Shown: positions 1 to 7,538, numbered from the stretch's first letter. The stretch is 17,345 nucleotides of DNA from CAYRTD01 sp964426915 (GCA_964426915.1 CAYRTD010000087.1:1-17345); one strand, 5' to 3'. The notes: generated from the letters alone by a model not told the origin. A program made the numbers and translations.

Positions 1-9
1 TTGAACATT

Positions 10-63
10 ATGTTCCGATAGCTATCGGAACAGACACTCGACTTTATTGACGGACACTAATTA
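10..63. repeat. Terminal inverted copy (left) of a 54-bp dispersed repeat
   Basis: These 54 bases are an exact reverse complement of 17292-17345 at the other end of the window; the match breaks at base 64. The left part (11-32) is a perfect 22-bp palindrome centred on ATAGCTAT. The middle (31-51) carries the core found again at 13846-13866. The right part runs into a second imperfect palindrome (45-76). The repeat lies directly downstream of the minus-strand barrel gene, whose TAA stop sits at its edge. No transposase is present. It may be a REP-like or otherwise mobilised non-coding repeat; the family is not identified. Confidence 0.9.
11..32. repeat. 22-bp perfect palindrome
   Basis: The bases read identically on both strands (arms TGTTCCGATAG and CTATCGGAACA) and would form a strong hairpin or cruciform. 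The same palindrome is at 17323-17344. Neither copy is followed by a T tract, so an intrinsic terminator is not supported. It could be a protein-binding site or the folding part of a mobile repeat. Confidence 0.85.
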
Positions 64-76
64 GTGCCTGTCAATA
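45..76. repeat. Imperfect 32-bp palindrome next to the barrel-gene stop
   Basis: The half-sites TATTGACGGACACTAA and TTAGTGCCTGTCAATA are complementary except at two positions, one of which would be a G-T pair. It overlaps the inner end of the terminal repeat and lies about 10 bases past the stop of the barrel gene. Two adjacent palindromes (11-32 and 45-76) resemble the paired layout of REP/BIME elements; that comparison is inference. Confidence 0.6.
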
Positions 77-84
77 GACTCTAA

Positions 85-936
85 TTACCTGAATTTAAAC
101 TGTAAAGAAAAATGCGGTGTAAAGCCCAGTATCTGGTGCCTGGAAAAAGCAACATCAGCACTTAATTTTCCAATCTCATATCCCAATCCGAATGTGGCGG
201 TAAACGGATTAGTCATAATACCGCCTCTCAGATACAGGCTTTCCATTATGAGATACTGGATCCCTGACTGAATTCTCAGTTTGTGATCCAGCCTCTTTTC
301 CAGTTGGAAAAGGATCTTTAACGATTCGGCAGGGGTGACGGACACACCCGTCCGGAATACTGTTGGGATTGTATCCCGGTTGTTGGGCGAGATCTTTGCT
401 CTTGTCGGATTAAAGAGATGTGCCCCGAAAGCAATATTATCTCCGGCTTTGTATTGTACCCCCCCTTCAAAGCTAACAGCATTACGGTTACCGTAATCAC
501 CAGCGCGGTAGTTGTGATGATAATTTATTTGTATCCCGCCGGCAAAGTCATTGCCAAACTTTTTTCCGAAGGCAAATCCGATTTTACTTTCATTATATTC
601 AGAAAATCCGAAATAGCTATACGAAAAACCAAAAGTTCCGGCATTGACAGGATAGCTAAGTCCAATTGCATGGAGATTATTCTCCGGAATTACATACTTA
701 TTTTCATGATGAAAGCCAATGGCAAAATGCGGATAAAAGCCCAGGCCCGCCTGGTTATGATGTACTGACCAGATATCCGATTCCATGGAATATGCATTTC
801 CAAGAGCCGCAGGTTTTGACCCGATAGGGAAATTATCGCTCTGCCCGGATATAGTATGGCTAATTACCATTAACATCAGAACAGATAATAAAAAACTTAT
901 TCTAAACAGAGCAATTTTCTCTCTTCGTTTTTTCAA
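85..936 (-). CDS. PorV/PorQ-like outer-membrane beta-barrel protein
   Basis: A 283-residue protein with a basic N-terminus, a hydrophobic signal segment (about residues 9-30) and a probable cleavage near SGQ (30-32). The mature part opens with a GSKPAALGNAYS segment and an NQAGLGF segment near residue 61. Together these match the start of the PorV/PorQ (UPF0164-like, FadL-type) barrels of Bacteroidota. Alternating hydrophobic strands follow, ending in an aromatic terminus (FSLQFKFR), as barrels inserted by BamA do. Some relatives work in type IX secretion, but no T9SS gene is nearby, so that role is not claimed. The start is a TTG right after an in-frame stop; the next Met (21) would destroy the signal peptide. 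The stop overlaps the repeat. Confidence 0.75.
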   Translation of the reverse strand: MKKRREKIALFRISFLLSVLMLMVISHTISGQSDNFPIGSKPAALGNAYSMESDIWSVHHNQAGLGFYPHFAIGFHHENKYVIPENNLHAIGLSYPVNAGTFGFSYSYFGFSEYNESKIGFAFGKKFGNDFAGGIQINYHHNYRAGDYGNRNAVSFEGGVQYKAGDNIAFGAHLFNPTRAKISPNNRDTIPTVFRTGVSVTPAESLKILFQLEKRLDHKLRIQSGIQYLIMESLYLRGGIMTNPFTATFGLGYEIGKLSADVAFSRHQILGFTPHFSLQFKFR

Positions 937-1015
937 TTAATCGATTTTTATGACAAAAATTATCTATGACTTTTAAATGACAGCTTTTTGTTTCATGCAT
1001 CAACTCTAGACGAAT

Positions 1016-1140
1016 ACATAGCTATGTTTCAGACATACTTATGCAGGAAATGTCAAAAGCTTTGCTTTCGAGGTTGCGAAATTATCAATTCACTGGTGAA
1101 CATAACGCAGATATTGGGCATTATGGACAGACACTAATTA
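1016..1140. repeat. Diverged, interrupted copy of the dispersed repeat
   Basis: Two pieces of the terminal repeat occur here in the same order and orientation as at 10-63. The first is an ATAGCTAT-centred 12-bp palindrome (1016-1027) followed by CAGACA (1030-1035). The second is 1119-1140, whose reverse complement matches the repeat at 19 of 22 positions. About 80 unrelated bases lie between them. The second piece overlaps the purE stop codon. The 1119-1140 match is solid; linking it to the first piece is more tentative. Confidence 0.55.
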
Positions 1141-1646
1141 ACCTTGTACTTATACTTTACATTTTTAAGCTCCTCATTAGCCTTAATAATTTTTGATTTC
1201 AATTTTGATTTAAAATCCACGATCTTCTTATAAATATCTACATCTCCTGTTCCAAGTATTTGTGCCGCCAGTATTCCGGCATTTCTTGCTGCATCCAGAC
1301 CTACGGTTGCGACGGGAATCCCCGGGGGCATCTGCACGATAGAAAGAAGGCTGTCCCATCCGTCAATGGAAATGGAAGCTTTTATGGGAACACCAATTAC
1401 AGGAACTGGTGTCAGAGCTGCCATTACTCCCGGAAGGTGAGCTGCGCCGCCTGCTCCGGCTATAATAACACGTACGCCGCGATGGTATGCATTCATTCCG
1501 TATTCAGCCGCTTGTTCAGGAGTACGATGAGCTGACAGAGCATTTATTTCAAAAGGGATTTCAAATTCTTCAAGGATTTCCGCTGCCTGTTTCATGACCG
1601 GTAGATCAGAGGTGCTGCCCATAATAATACTTACTCTAGGTTCCAT
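1134..1646 (-). CDS. purE: N5-carboxyaminoimidazole ribonucleotide mutase, PurE class I
   Basis: Catalyses conversion of N5-CAIR to CAIR in de novo purine synthesis, in the cytoplasm as an octamer. The 170-residue protein has the class I signature: VSIIMGSTSDLP at the N-terminus, the catalytic-histidine motif SAHRTPE (His40) and the glycine-rich GAGGAAHLPG (63-72). The longest frame begins with a GTG at 1655, but the ATG at 1644-1646 places the protein start where the family begins, so it is preferred. PurK, the partner that makes N5-CAIR, is not in the window. The gene diverges from hpt, a purine-salvage gene, across about 210 A+T-rich bases. The last codon and TAG stop lie inside a copy of the dispersed repeat, so the extreme C-terminus may have been set by that repeat. 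Confidence 0.95.
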   Translation of the reverse strand: MEPRVSIIMGSTSDLPVMKQAAEILEEFEIPFEINALSAHRTPEQAAEYGMNAYHRGVRVIIAGAGGAAHLPGVMAALTPVPVIGVPIKASISIDGWDSLLSIVQMPPGIPVATVGLDAARNAGILAAQILGTGDVDIYKKIVDFKSKLKSKIIKANEELKNVKYKYKVN

Positions 1647-1858
1647 TTTAATCACTGTTTAAATGTTAATATAAAAAATTGAAAAATCTCAGCTATTTTA
1701 AAAAAAAATATCAAAAACGATTGTCTGATAGCTTAAAATTTGTGAGACGAACTTCTAAACACTATTTTCGTGAAAGATACATTTTATAATAATGTTAATG
1801 AAAAGAAATTGAAGAATTCCTTTTTAATAAAAAAACGGAATAGTAAACATAATAAATT

Positions 1859-2395
1859 ATGGGTGAATTGAAATTACTTGATAAAGAATTTGTTATTTCA
1901 ATTCCTGCGGAGAAGATCCAAAGCAGGATTTATGAATTGGCTGAGGAACTGAATGGAGATTATTTCGGGCAAAAACCTGTTTTCCTGGGAATACTCAACG
2001 GTTCATTTATGTTTGCCTCCGATTTGTTTAAACGGCTTACCATTGATGCACAGATAACTTTTCTTAAGCTTGCTTCCTATCAGGGTACTTCATCAACAGG
2101 GAAGGTGAAACAACTTATCGGGCTGAATCAGGAAATAAGGGATCAGCATATTGTCATTCTTGAGGATATTGTCGATACGGGCGAAACTCTGGATACAATT
2201 ATGCGTCAGCTTAGCGGTTATCTGCCGGCTTCTATTAAAATTGCCACCCTTCTTTTCAAACCTGAATCCTATAAAAAAGACATTCCCCTCGACTATGTAG
2301 GTTTTGAGATTCCGAATGAGTTTATTGTAGGCTACGGACTCGATTATGATGGTTTTGGCAGGAACCGGGAGGATATTTATACTTTGAAAAAATAG
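1859..2395 (+). CDS. hpt: Hypoxanthine phosphoribosyltransferase
   Basis: Transfers phosphoribose from PRPP to hypoxanthine or guanine to give IMP or GMP (purine salvage). At 178 residues it has the usual bacterial length. Visible motifs are the ILNGSF loop (45-50), the PRPP-binding loop VILEDIVDTGET (99-110, acidic pair Glu102-Asp103 and Asp106), and the C-terminal VGYGLDYDGFGRN segment that closes over the purine. The ATG at 1859 is the only sensible start. It heads the plus-strand run hpt-adk-obg, an order common in Bacteroidota. No clear TAnnTTTG box precedes it; a version one base too long (TAAAATTTG, 1734-1742) is the nearest match. Confidence 0.95.
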   Translation: MGELKLLDKEFVISIPAEKIQSRIYELAEELNGDYFGQKPVFLGILNGSFMFASDLFKRLTIDAQITFLKLASYQGTSSTGKVKQLIGLNQEIRDQHIVILEDIVDTGETLDTIMRQLSGYLPASIKIATLLFKPESYKKDIPLDYVGFEIPNEFIVGYGLDYDGFGRNREDIYTLKK

Positions 2396-2483
2396 TTCTG
2401 CAATACAATGCAATCCCCTCATTCTTTTTGACCTCCCGCAGAAGCCCTGTCATCATATCTCTGCCAAACTCTCCTTCATTCAT
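2322..2483 (-). other. Coding-like antisense open frame in the hpt-adk gap (possible gene remnant)
   Basis: Read on the minus strand, the gap between hpt and adk is open from about 2535 to 2322. From the ATG at 2481-2483 it encodes 53 residues beginning MNEGEFGRDMMTGLLREVKK, with an amphipathic-helix look unlike random A+T-rich translation. The last third is simply antisense to the hpt 3' end. There is no recognised family and no promoter. The adk promoter box lies just upstream on the other strand. It may be the tail of a lost gene or chance. Confidence 0.2.
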
Positions 2484-2505
2484 CAGTTTTCCCAAACATT
2501 GTTCG

Positions 2506-2513
2506 TATATTTG
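2506..2513 (+). promoter_or_regulatory. Predicted adk promoter, -7 element
   Basis: TATATTTG is an exact match to the Bacteroidota housekeeping -7 consensus TAnnTTTG, 40 bases before the adk ATG. About 20 bases upstream there is only a partial -33 match (GTTTT, 2486-2490). It suggests adk-obg can be transcribed independently of hpt. Confidence 0.5.
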
Positions 2514-2553
2514 TAGTTCTTTACGTTTAATTCAAATAAAATAATTTCAGCAA

Positions 2554-3129
2554 ATGTTAAATCTTGTATTATTCGGACCTCCGGGATCCGGAAAAGGAAC
2601 CCAATCGGAAAAGATCATTGAAAAGTACGGTCTTGTGCATCTCTCAACAGGAGATATTTTAAGAAATGAGATAAAAAATGAGACAGAACTTGGAAAGCAG
2701 GCAGAAGAGATCATGAAAAAAGGAGAACTGGTATCTGATGATATTGTTATCGGTATGATAAGAAATAAGATCCGTGAAAATCAGGATGCCAGAGGATTTA
2801 TATTTGACGGTTTTCCCCGTACAGTAGCACAGGCTGAAGCCCTTGACTCGGTCATGCAAGATTTTCAACAAGAAATCTCCGGCCTGATATCACTGGAAGT
2901 ACCAAAAGATGAGCTGGTTGATCGGCTTCTGAAAAGGGGCCAGGAATCGGGTCGTTCCGACGATACACTGGACGTGATTGAAAATCGTATCAATGTTTAC
3001 GAGGAGCAAACCAGGCCCGTCGCGAGGTATTATGAGAAACAGGGAAAATATAACCCTGTCAACGGTGTAGGCAGTATTGAGGAAATCTTTGAGAGGATTG
3101 TAAGTGCGATTAAGACATTTATGGTATAA
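2554..3129 (+). CDS. adk: Adenylate kinase
   Basis: Interconverts ATP + AMP and 2 ADP in the cytoplasm. At 191 residues it is the short-LID form. Motifs in order: P-loop GPPGSGKGT (8-16), AMP-binding STGDILR (31-37), DGFPRT (85-90), then a short LID between Arg124 and Arg143. It has no four-Cys zinc site, as expected for the short type. The start ATG gives the family-typical MLNLVLFGPPG opening. It sits 158 bases after hpt with its own predicted promoter, and 98 bases before the obg start. Confidence 0.96.
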   Translation: MLNLVLFGPPGSGKGTQSEKIIEKYGLVHLSTGDILRNEIKNETELGKQAEEIMKKGELVSDDIVIGMIRNKIRENQDARGFIFDGFPRTVAQAEALDSVMQDFQQEISGLISLEVPKDELVDRLLKRGQESGRSDDTLDVIENRINVYEEQTRPVARYYEKQGKYNPVNGVGSIEEIFERIVSAIKTFMV

Positions 3130-3160
3130 ATATCTAACACCAGAAAGCTGGCGATAAAAG

Positions 3161-3197
3161 TTTGCAAGATTTTTTCCTGAACAGGATAACATGCAAA
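3161..3197 (+). other. Stem-loop in the adk-obg gap
   Basis: TTTGCA (3161-3166) can pair with TGCAAA (3192-3197), enclosing an inner TCCTGAACAGGA hairpin (3175-3186). It lies 31-67 bases upstream of the obg ATG, in the untranslated spacer. There is no T tract after it, so it is not a simple terminator; it could modulate mRNA stability or be chance. Confidence 0.3.
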
Positions 3198-3227
3198 ATA
3201 CCGTTGCCGGCTGTTTATTTTACAAGA

Positions 3228-4214
3228 ATGGCACAATCAAACTTCGTTGACTATGTAAAGATCTTTTGCCGGTCGGGCAAGGGAGGGGCAGGTTCTGCTC
3301 ATCTTCACCGGGAAAAGTTTATAGCCAAGGGAGGGCCGGATGGAGGCGACGGAGGTCGCGGAGGTCATGTTAAGCTTAAAGGGAACAGTCAGTTATGGAC
3401 CTTACTCCATCTTAAATTCAGTAAACATATTTTTGCGGGAAATGGAAATCCTGGTGGGTCGGCATTGAAAACAGGTGCTGATGGTGAGGACAAGGTGATT
3501 GAGGTTCCGCTGGGAACGGTTGCAAGGGATGAAGACGGAACTTTTCTTTTTGAAATTACCGAGCATGATGAGACAAAAATTCTGCTGAAAGGCGGGAGGG
3601 GAGGACTTGGTAATGATCATTTTAAATCTTCCACCAATCAGACCCCAAGATATGCCCAGCCTGGTGAACCAGGTGAAGAAGGCTGGAAAATCCTTGAACT
3701 TAAATTGCTCGCTGATGTAGGTCTGGTCGGATTACCCAATGCCGGAAAATCCACACTACTTTCTGTAGTGTCGGCCGCCAAACCCAAAATTGCCGATTAT
3801 GCCTTTACAACCCTGACACCAAATCTGGGAATAGTATCATACCGTGACGAACGGTCATTTGTTATGGCCGATATTCCCGGGATAATTGAGGGCGCTAGTG
3901 AAGGCCGGGGACTCGGCACCAGGTTTCTCAGGCATATTGAAAGAAATGCCACTTTATTGTTTCTTGTACCTGCTGACAGTGACGATATTCATAAAGAATA
4001 CAATATACTCTTAAATGAACTTAAACTGTACAATCCGGAGTTACTCGACAAGCGCAGATTACTTGCCATTTCCAAATCCGATATGCTGGATGATGAACTG
4101 AAAGAAGAGGTTCGTAAAGACCTGCCTGCTGTACCTTATCTTTTTATTTCTTCAGTCACAAATCAGGGTTTGACGGAATTGAAAGATAAACTCTGGGATC
4201 TGCTTAATTCATAA
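3228..4214 (+). CDS. obg: Obg-family GTPase (ribosome assembly)
   Basis: An essential GTPase that binds the 50S subunit and links ribosome maturation to the stringent response. The 328 residues comprise the glycine-rich Obg fold (1-158, with GGPDGGDGGRGG at 35-46) and a G domain: P-loop GLPNAGKS (168-175), switch I region ending TTLTP, G3 DIPG (215-218), G4 as SKSD (282-285, replacing NKxD) and G5 near ISS (307-309). The protein stops after the G domain, so the C-terminal OCT domain of the E. coli type is absent, as is usual in this phylum. The open frame extends upstream to a TTG at 3162, but the family begins at the ATG of MAQSNFVDYV, which is chosen. The PAP2 gene starts four bases after the stop. 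Confidence 0.95.
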   Translation: MAQSNFVDYVKIFCRSGKGGAGSAHLHREKFIAKGGPDGGDGGRGGHVKLKGNSQLWTLLHLKFSKHIFAGNGNPGGSALKTGADGEDKVIEVPLGTVARDEDGTFLFEITEHDETKILLKGGRGGLGNDHFKSSTNQTPRYAQPGEPGEEGWKILELKLLADVGLVGLPNAGKSTLLSVVSAAKPKIADYAFTTLTPNLGIVSYRDERSFVMADIPGIIEGASEGRGLGTRFLRHIERNATLLFLVPADSDDIHKEYNILLNELKLYNPELLDKRRLLAISKSDMLDDELKEEVRKDLPAVPYLFISSVTNQGLTELKDKLWDLLNS

Positions 4215-4218
4215 AAAT

Positions 4219-4788
4219 ATGCCGGAGTTTCTTCAACACATCGACGAGGCTATTTTGATTGCTGTCAATAGCTGGAACTCAGAATTTTGCGATGCAGTAA
4301 TGTGGTGGGTCAGCGGCAAGTTTACCTGGCTTCCCTTTTATATGGCTCTGCTACTTTTTATATTCCTGAAAAGAAAATGGAAAGATGGAGGCATGATCCT
4401 TCTTGCTATTGTTTTGGTGATAGTATTAAGCGATCAGTCGTCGGTGCACCTGTTCAAAGAAGTCTTTCAGCGTCCCCGGCCTTCTCATAACCCTGAGCTG
4501 ACAGATCAACTGCACTATGTGAATGGCTATAAAGGTGGAAAATACGGATTTATTTCTTCACATGCTTCTAATGTATTCGCAGTGGCTGGATTTCTGATAC
4601 TGGTTTTACGTAAACCCTGGTTTTCATTTGTTATGTTATTCTGGGCGGTTCTGGTTTCCTATAGCCGGATGTATCTTGGGGTTCATTATTTCTTTGATAT
4701 TTTTGCAGGTGCTCTCTGGGGTTTGTTGCTTGGCTATCTGGTTTATCATTTGTATGTGTTCCTAAGAAAAAAGCTCTTATCAGAATAA
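4219..4788 (+). CDS. PAP2-superfamily membrane phosphatase
   Basis: A 189-residue integral membrane phosphatase with the complete three-part PAP2 active site. Motif 1, K-x6-RP, runs from Lys80 to Pro88; motif 2 is SSH (113-115, in place of the usual SGH); motif 3, SR-x5-H-x3-D, has Arg150, His156 and Asp160. About five hydrophobic segments surround these, placing the site at the outer face of the inner membrane. Likely substrates are lipid phosphates such as undecaprenyl pyrophosphate, phosphatidate or phosphatidylglycerophosphate; the sequence does not decide between them. It starts four bases after obg and is probably translated from the same mRNA. Confidence 0.88.
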   Translation: MPEFLQHIDEAILIAVNSWNSEFCDAVMWWVSGKFTWLPFYMALLLFIFLKRKWKDGGMILLAIVLVIVLSDQSSVHLFKEVFQRPRPSHNPELTDQLHYVNGYKGGKYGFISSHASNVFAVAGFLILVLRKPWFSFVMLFWAVLVSYSRMYLGVHYFFDIFAGALWGLLLGYLVYHLYVFLRKKLLSE

Positions 4789-4849
4789 GCTATCAACGGA
4801 TCAAATTTTTCCGCTCCTGCCCGGGAGAAAAAACTGAACATTTTTTTCT

Positions 4850-4857
4850 TAATTTTG
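4850..4857 (+). promoter_or_regulatory. Predicted lplA promoter, -7 element
   Basis: TAATTTTG matches TAnnTTTG exactly and sits 22 bases before the lplA ATG, giving a short leader. No clear TTTG -33 element is visible at the usual spacing. Confidence 0.55.
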
Positions 4858-4878
4858 CGGAAACTTAAATGAAAAACC

Positions 4879-5859
4879 ATGCTTTGTATCCAGGATAAGA
4901 ATACAGATCCTTATTTTAATCTGGCAGCCGAAGAGTACATGCTGAAAAATTTTTCTGATGATGTATTTATGCTTTGGAGAAATGATAATGCTATTATCGT
5001 TGGGAAACATCAGAATACGATTTCAGAGATTAATCTCGACTATGTCAGGGAAAAAGGCATAAAAGTAGTCCGGAGAATTTCAGGAGGAGGTGCTGTATTT
5101 CATGATCTCGGGAATCTTAATTTTACCTTTATACGCTCTGGTGATGCAGGAAATCTTGTCGATTTTAAGAAATTCACTCTTCCGATTATTGAGGTTCTGC
5201 AAAAAATGGGGGTGGATGCTAAATTTGAAGGAAGGAATGACCTCACCATCGAAGGGAAAAAATTTTCCGGGAATGCCGAACATGTCTGGAAAAACAGGAC
5301 ACTCCACCATGGCACAATATTATTCTCTTCTGTCATATCGGATCTGACAAAGGCCCTTAAAGTTAATCCTTTGAAATTTAAGGATAAAGCCGTAAAATCC
5401 ATACGTTCCAGAGTTACCAATATCAGTGATCACCTGGGGGAAAAAATGGATGTTACGGAATTTACCGGCAGAATCATGATGCACATCCGTGAGAAATATG
5501 AAGATTCACAAATTTATGAGTTTAGTCCCGAAGATATTGAGAAGATTGAAAAGATCAGGGATGAAAAGTTTTCACTTTGGGAATGGAATTTCGGGTATTC
5601 GCCCAAATATAATTTTGAAAAGCTTGTGAAGACTAATGGAGGCACGCTCGAGTTTCATATTAACGTGGAGAAGGGGATCATGAAAGATGTGAAGATTTAT
5701 GGAGATTTTTTTCATAAATACGATATTGGCACAATTGAAAGCTCACTTTCGGGAATTCAGCATGATCCGGACGCTATTAAAGCCAAACTGGACGAGTTTG
5801 AATTCAATGATTATTTCAGAAATATGACAATTAATGAGTTTATTTCCGGAATGTTTTAA
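4879..5859 (+). CDS. lplA: Lipoate-protein ligase A
   Basis: Activates free lipoate with ATP and attaches it to the lysine of lipoyl domains (2-oxoacid dehydrogenases, GcvH). The 326 residues include the catalytic domain with RRISGGGAVFHD (65-76), the lipoate-binding loop, and the catalytic lysine motif GKKFSGNA (126-133; Lys128 directly precedes FSG). A C-terminal accessory domain (about 245-326) is present, so this is the complete single-chain ligase. The ATG at 4879 follows a good promoter element. It is convergent with the CIA30 gene, with only 18 bases between the stops and no clear terminator hairpin. Confidence 0.93.
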   Translation: MLCIQDKNTDPYFNLAAEEYMLKNFSDDVFMLWRNDNAIIVGKHQNTISEINLDYVREKGIKVVRRISGGGAVFHDLGNLNFTFIRSGDAGNLVDFKKFTLPIIEVLQKMGVDAKFEGRNDLTIEGKKFSGNAEHVWKNRTLHHGTILFSSVISDLTKALKVNPLKFKDKAVKSIRSRVTNISDHLGEKMDVTEFTGRIMMHIREKYEDSQIYEFSPEDIEKIEKIRDEKFSLWEWNFGYSPKYNFEKLVKTNGGTLEFHINVEKGIMKDVKIYGDFFHKYDIGTIESSLSGIQHDPDAIKAKLDEFEFNDYFRNMTINEFISGMF

Positions 5860-5877
5860 ACAATTTTCAGACAGACT

Positions 5878-6438
5878 CTACTTATAGGCAAATGCTTTTA
5901 TCCAGTCAATTTCCAATGTAAAGGCTCCCTCCTGGTTGTCGGAAATAAGAAAACCTATCTGCCTGATGTTTCCTGTGTCAATTTTATCGGCATTCAGGAT
6001 AATCCTGCCACGAAACCTTGGGATAAAATCAGTAAAAAAAATTTCAATTTCCTGCCACTTGTTATCAACGCTTTGAAAGTCGGCTGCATAAGATATTCCA
6101 TCGTAAGAGTTGTTACTTCTGAGCCGGAAACTATACTTTTTTCCGTCACCTCTTATCCTGATCTTTATACCCTCAAATTCTCGCAGATCATAGCCCGACT
6201 GAGTTCTGAAGGAGGAAAATCCCCCGTTATTTTTGAGAGATACATTTCCTGTGAATTTCAAATATCCTGCCGGCAAATATTCAACCTCACCTGTAGAGAC
6301 ACCTCCCATTACTCCATCATTGATGATCAGCCATTCAGGAACTTCCTCCCGGTTTCCGAAATCAAGCAGTATTTTTTCCTTATATCCTCCCATGATTGCA
6401 GGAATAAGCAAGAATGTAAAAAACCAGATTATTGTCAT
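5878..6438 (-). CDS. CIA30-domain protein, probably exported
   Basis: A 186-residue protein with an N-terminal hydrophobic segment (residues 2-17) that could be a signal peptide or anchor. It is followed by one CIA30 domain (about 23-184), the galactose-binding-like beta-sandwich named after the complex I intermediate-associated protein 30. Diagnostic stretches are INDGVMGGVSTG (39-50), GNVSLKNNGGFSSFRT (64-79) and the conserved final IDWIKAF strand (177-183). In bacteria the family is found beyond complex I assembly and its ligand is mostly unknown; no function is claimed. It starts 72 bases after the stop of the zinc-peptidase lipoprotein on the same strand, so the two may be co-transcribed. 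No promoter box is visible in that gap. Confidence 0.8.
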   Translation of the reverse strand: MTIIWFFTFLLIPAIMGGYKEKILLDFGNREEVPEWLIINDGVMGGVSTGEVEYLPAGYLKFTGNVSLKNNGGFSSFRTQSGYDLREFEGIKIRIRGDGKKYSFRLRSNNSYDGISYAADFQSVDNKWQEIEIFFTDFIPRFRGRIILNADKIDTGNIRQIGFLISDNQEGAFTLEIDWIKAFAYK

Positions 6439-6509
6439 GCCTGTAGCTTCTCATTATTATTAATCTTTCTCTCCTTACTCAAACAACAGGCTGTGAATAA
6501 ATGTTTAAG

Positions 6510-7538
6510 TTATTTTAACTGTTTCATAATTCGGCGATATTCTGTGATAAAAAGTTCAGGATCCTGATGAAGGAGATTTGTCAGGAATTTACGACCATAG
6601 AAAGAATCAATATCCTTTGCCATCTTTGCGCCAAACCTGTACCATATCCTTTTATCCGACAAAGTGAAAATTAAGTCCCATTCATCTTCATTCACTGGGA
6701 GGTCCGGTTTTTTTCTAAAATATTCATAGATCTCAAAAAACTCCTTTTCCAGATCTTGCATAACCGGCATATTCCTAAGAACAACATAATCTTCGTCGGT
6801 GTCAAGAGAACCTTCCCTTCTCCGGATTTCATAGGTAGCATAAGTAGCCATTCCCTCAAGCTGGGTGAAATATTCGATAAATGAACTTACCTCTCTATGA
6901 CTTTTAAAATCTATTGATGGCAGAGAATCTCCCCTGATCTGTAAAACACCCGCATGGTGGAGTTCATGAATAGCATAATATTTGATCTCCTGTAAATTAT
7001 TCAGATAATGAGGATGAGCAAGATTAATGCTGGCATTTCCCGCAAATGCAACTCCAAGATCATAGCCCAGTGTGAAAAATAGGTGGGTAGGGTCTCTGAA
7101 TTTGAAATCTTCAGGTAAATATTCTTTAACTATGGTCGGAATAATATCCGTATTTTTTACAGAGTCTTTTGCATATTGTATTGTTCTTTTGTAATCAGGG
7201 AGTTTTTTCTTTTTTACCTCATATGGAGAAAGTAGTTCTTTTATCATGCTGTAGCGTGAATGTAACGGAAGACCATAATCAAAACCATTCCTGCTGAATT
7301 GTTTCGCATGCCTGTAAATATGTTCTGCCCCTTTTGTTGTGGCAATTTGACTGATAATAGCAGTATCGCCTGAGTCATAATACTCTTTTGCCAGCTCTGC
7401 AAAACTAAAATCGTAGATCACAGATGATTTAACCTGCTTTTTCTGGCAAGAATAAGGAAATATCAGTAAGGAGGCCAAAAACAGGAAGATGAAGACCTTG
7501 TTCTTTAAGTATTGGTCAATGATTTTTTTGTTATTCAT
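6510..7538 (-). CDS. Predicted zinc-metallopeptidase lipoprotein (DUF5700-like)
   Basis: A 342-residue protein starting with a lysine-rich N-terminus and a hydrophobic segment (14-28) that ends in a lipobox-like PYSC, with Cys31 as the lipidated residue. After Cys31 the sequence is QKKQ, without the acidic run that directs lipoproteins to the cell surface in Bacteroidota, so a periplasm-facing position is more likely. The centre carries HELHH (191-195), an HExxH zinc motif, and an LEGMATYATYE helix 33 residues later whose Glu228 could be the third ligand, as in gluzincins. This pattern resembles the putative zinc-peptidase family DUF5700; the assignment is from memory of the motif, not a search. 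Substrate unknown. It diverges from plsC and lies upstream of the CIA30 gene. Confidence 0.65.
   Translation of the reverse strand: MNNKKIIDQYLKNKVFIFLFLASLLIFPYSCQKKQVKSSVIYDFSFAELAKEYYDSGDTAIISQIATTKGAEHIYRHAKQFSRNGFDYGLPLHSRYSMIKELLSPYEVKKKKLPDYKRTIQYAKDSVKNTDIIPTIVKEYLPEDFKFRDPTHLFFTLGYDLGVAFAGNASINLAHPHYLNNLQEIKYYAIHELHHAGVLQIRGDSLPSIDFKSHREVSSFIEYFTQLEGMATYATYEIRRREGSLDTDEDYVVLRNMPVMQDLEKEFFEIYEYFRKKPDLPVNEDEWDLIFTLSDKRIWYRFGAKMAKDIDSFYGRKFLTNLLHQDPELFITEYRRIMKQLK

Noticed and set aside
11..32. Palindrome as an intrinsic terminator of the barrel gene
   Set aside because: No T tract follows on either strand and the same palindrome occurs upstream of cdsA, where a terminator makes no sense.
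85..936. Evidence for a type IX secretion locus
   Set aside because: Only a PorV/PorQ-like fold is seen; no other Por or Gld gene and no T9SS cargo domain lie in the window.
1647..1655. Three-codon N-terminal extension of PurE from a GTG
   Set aside because: The ATG at 1644-1646 gives the family-typical start and length; GTG is possible but less likely.
3162..3227. N-terminal extension of Obg from a TTG
   Set aside because: Family proteins start at the MAQSNFVDYV position; the extension lies in a spacer with stem-loop structure.
4810..4836. Hairpin CTCC/GGAG after the PAP2 gene as terminator
   Set aside because: The stem is only four bases and is followed by A residues, not T, in the direction of transcription.
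6073..6567. 164-codon plus-strand open frame
   Set aside because: It lies antisense across the CIA30 gene, the gap and the peptidase 3' end; its translation is Cys/Ser-rich shadow sequence without a family, while the minus-strand genes are well supported.
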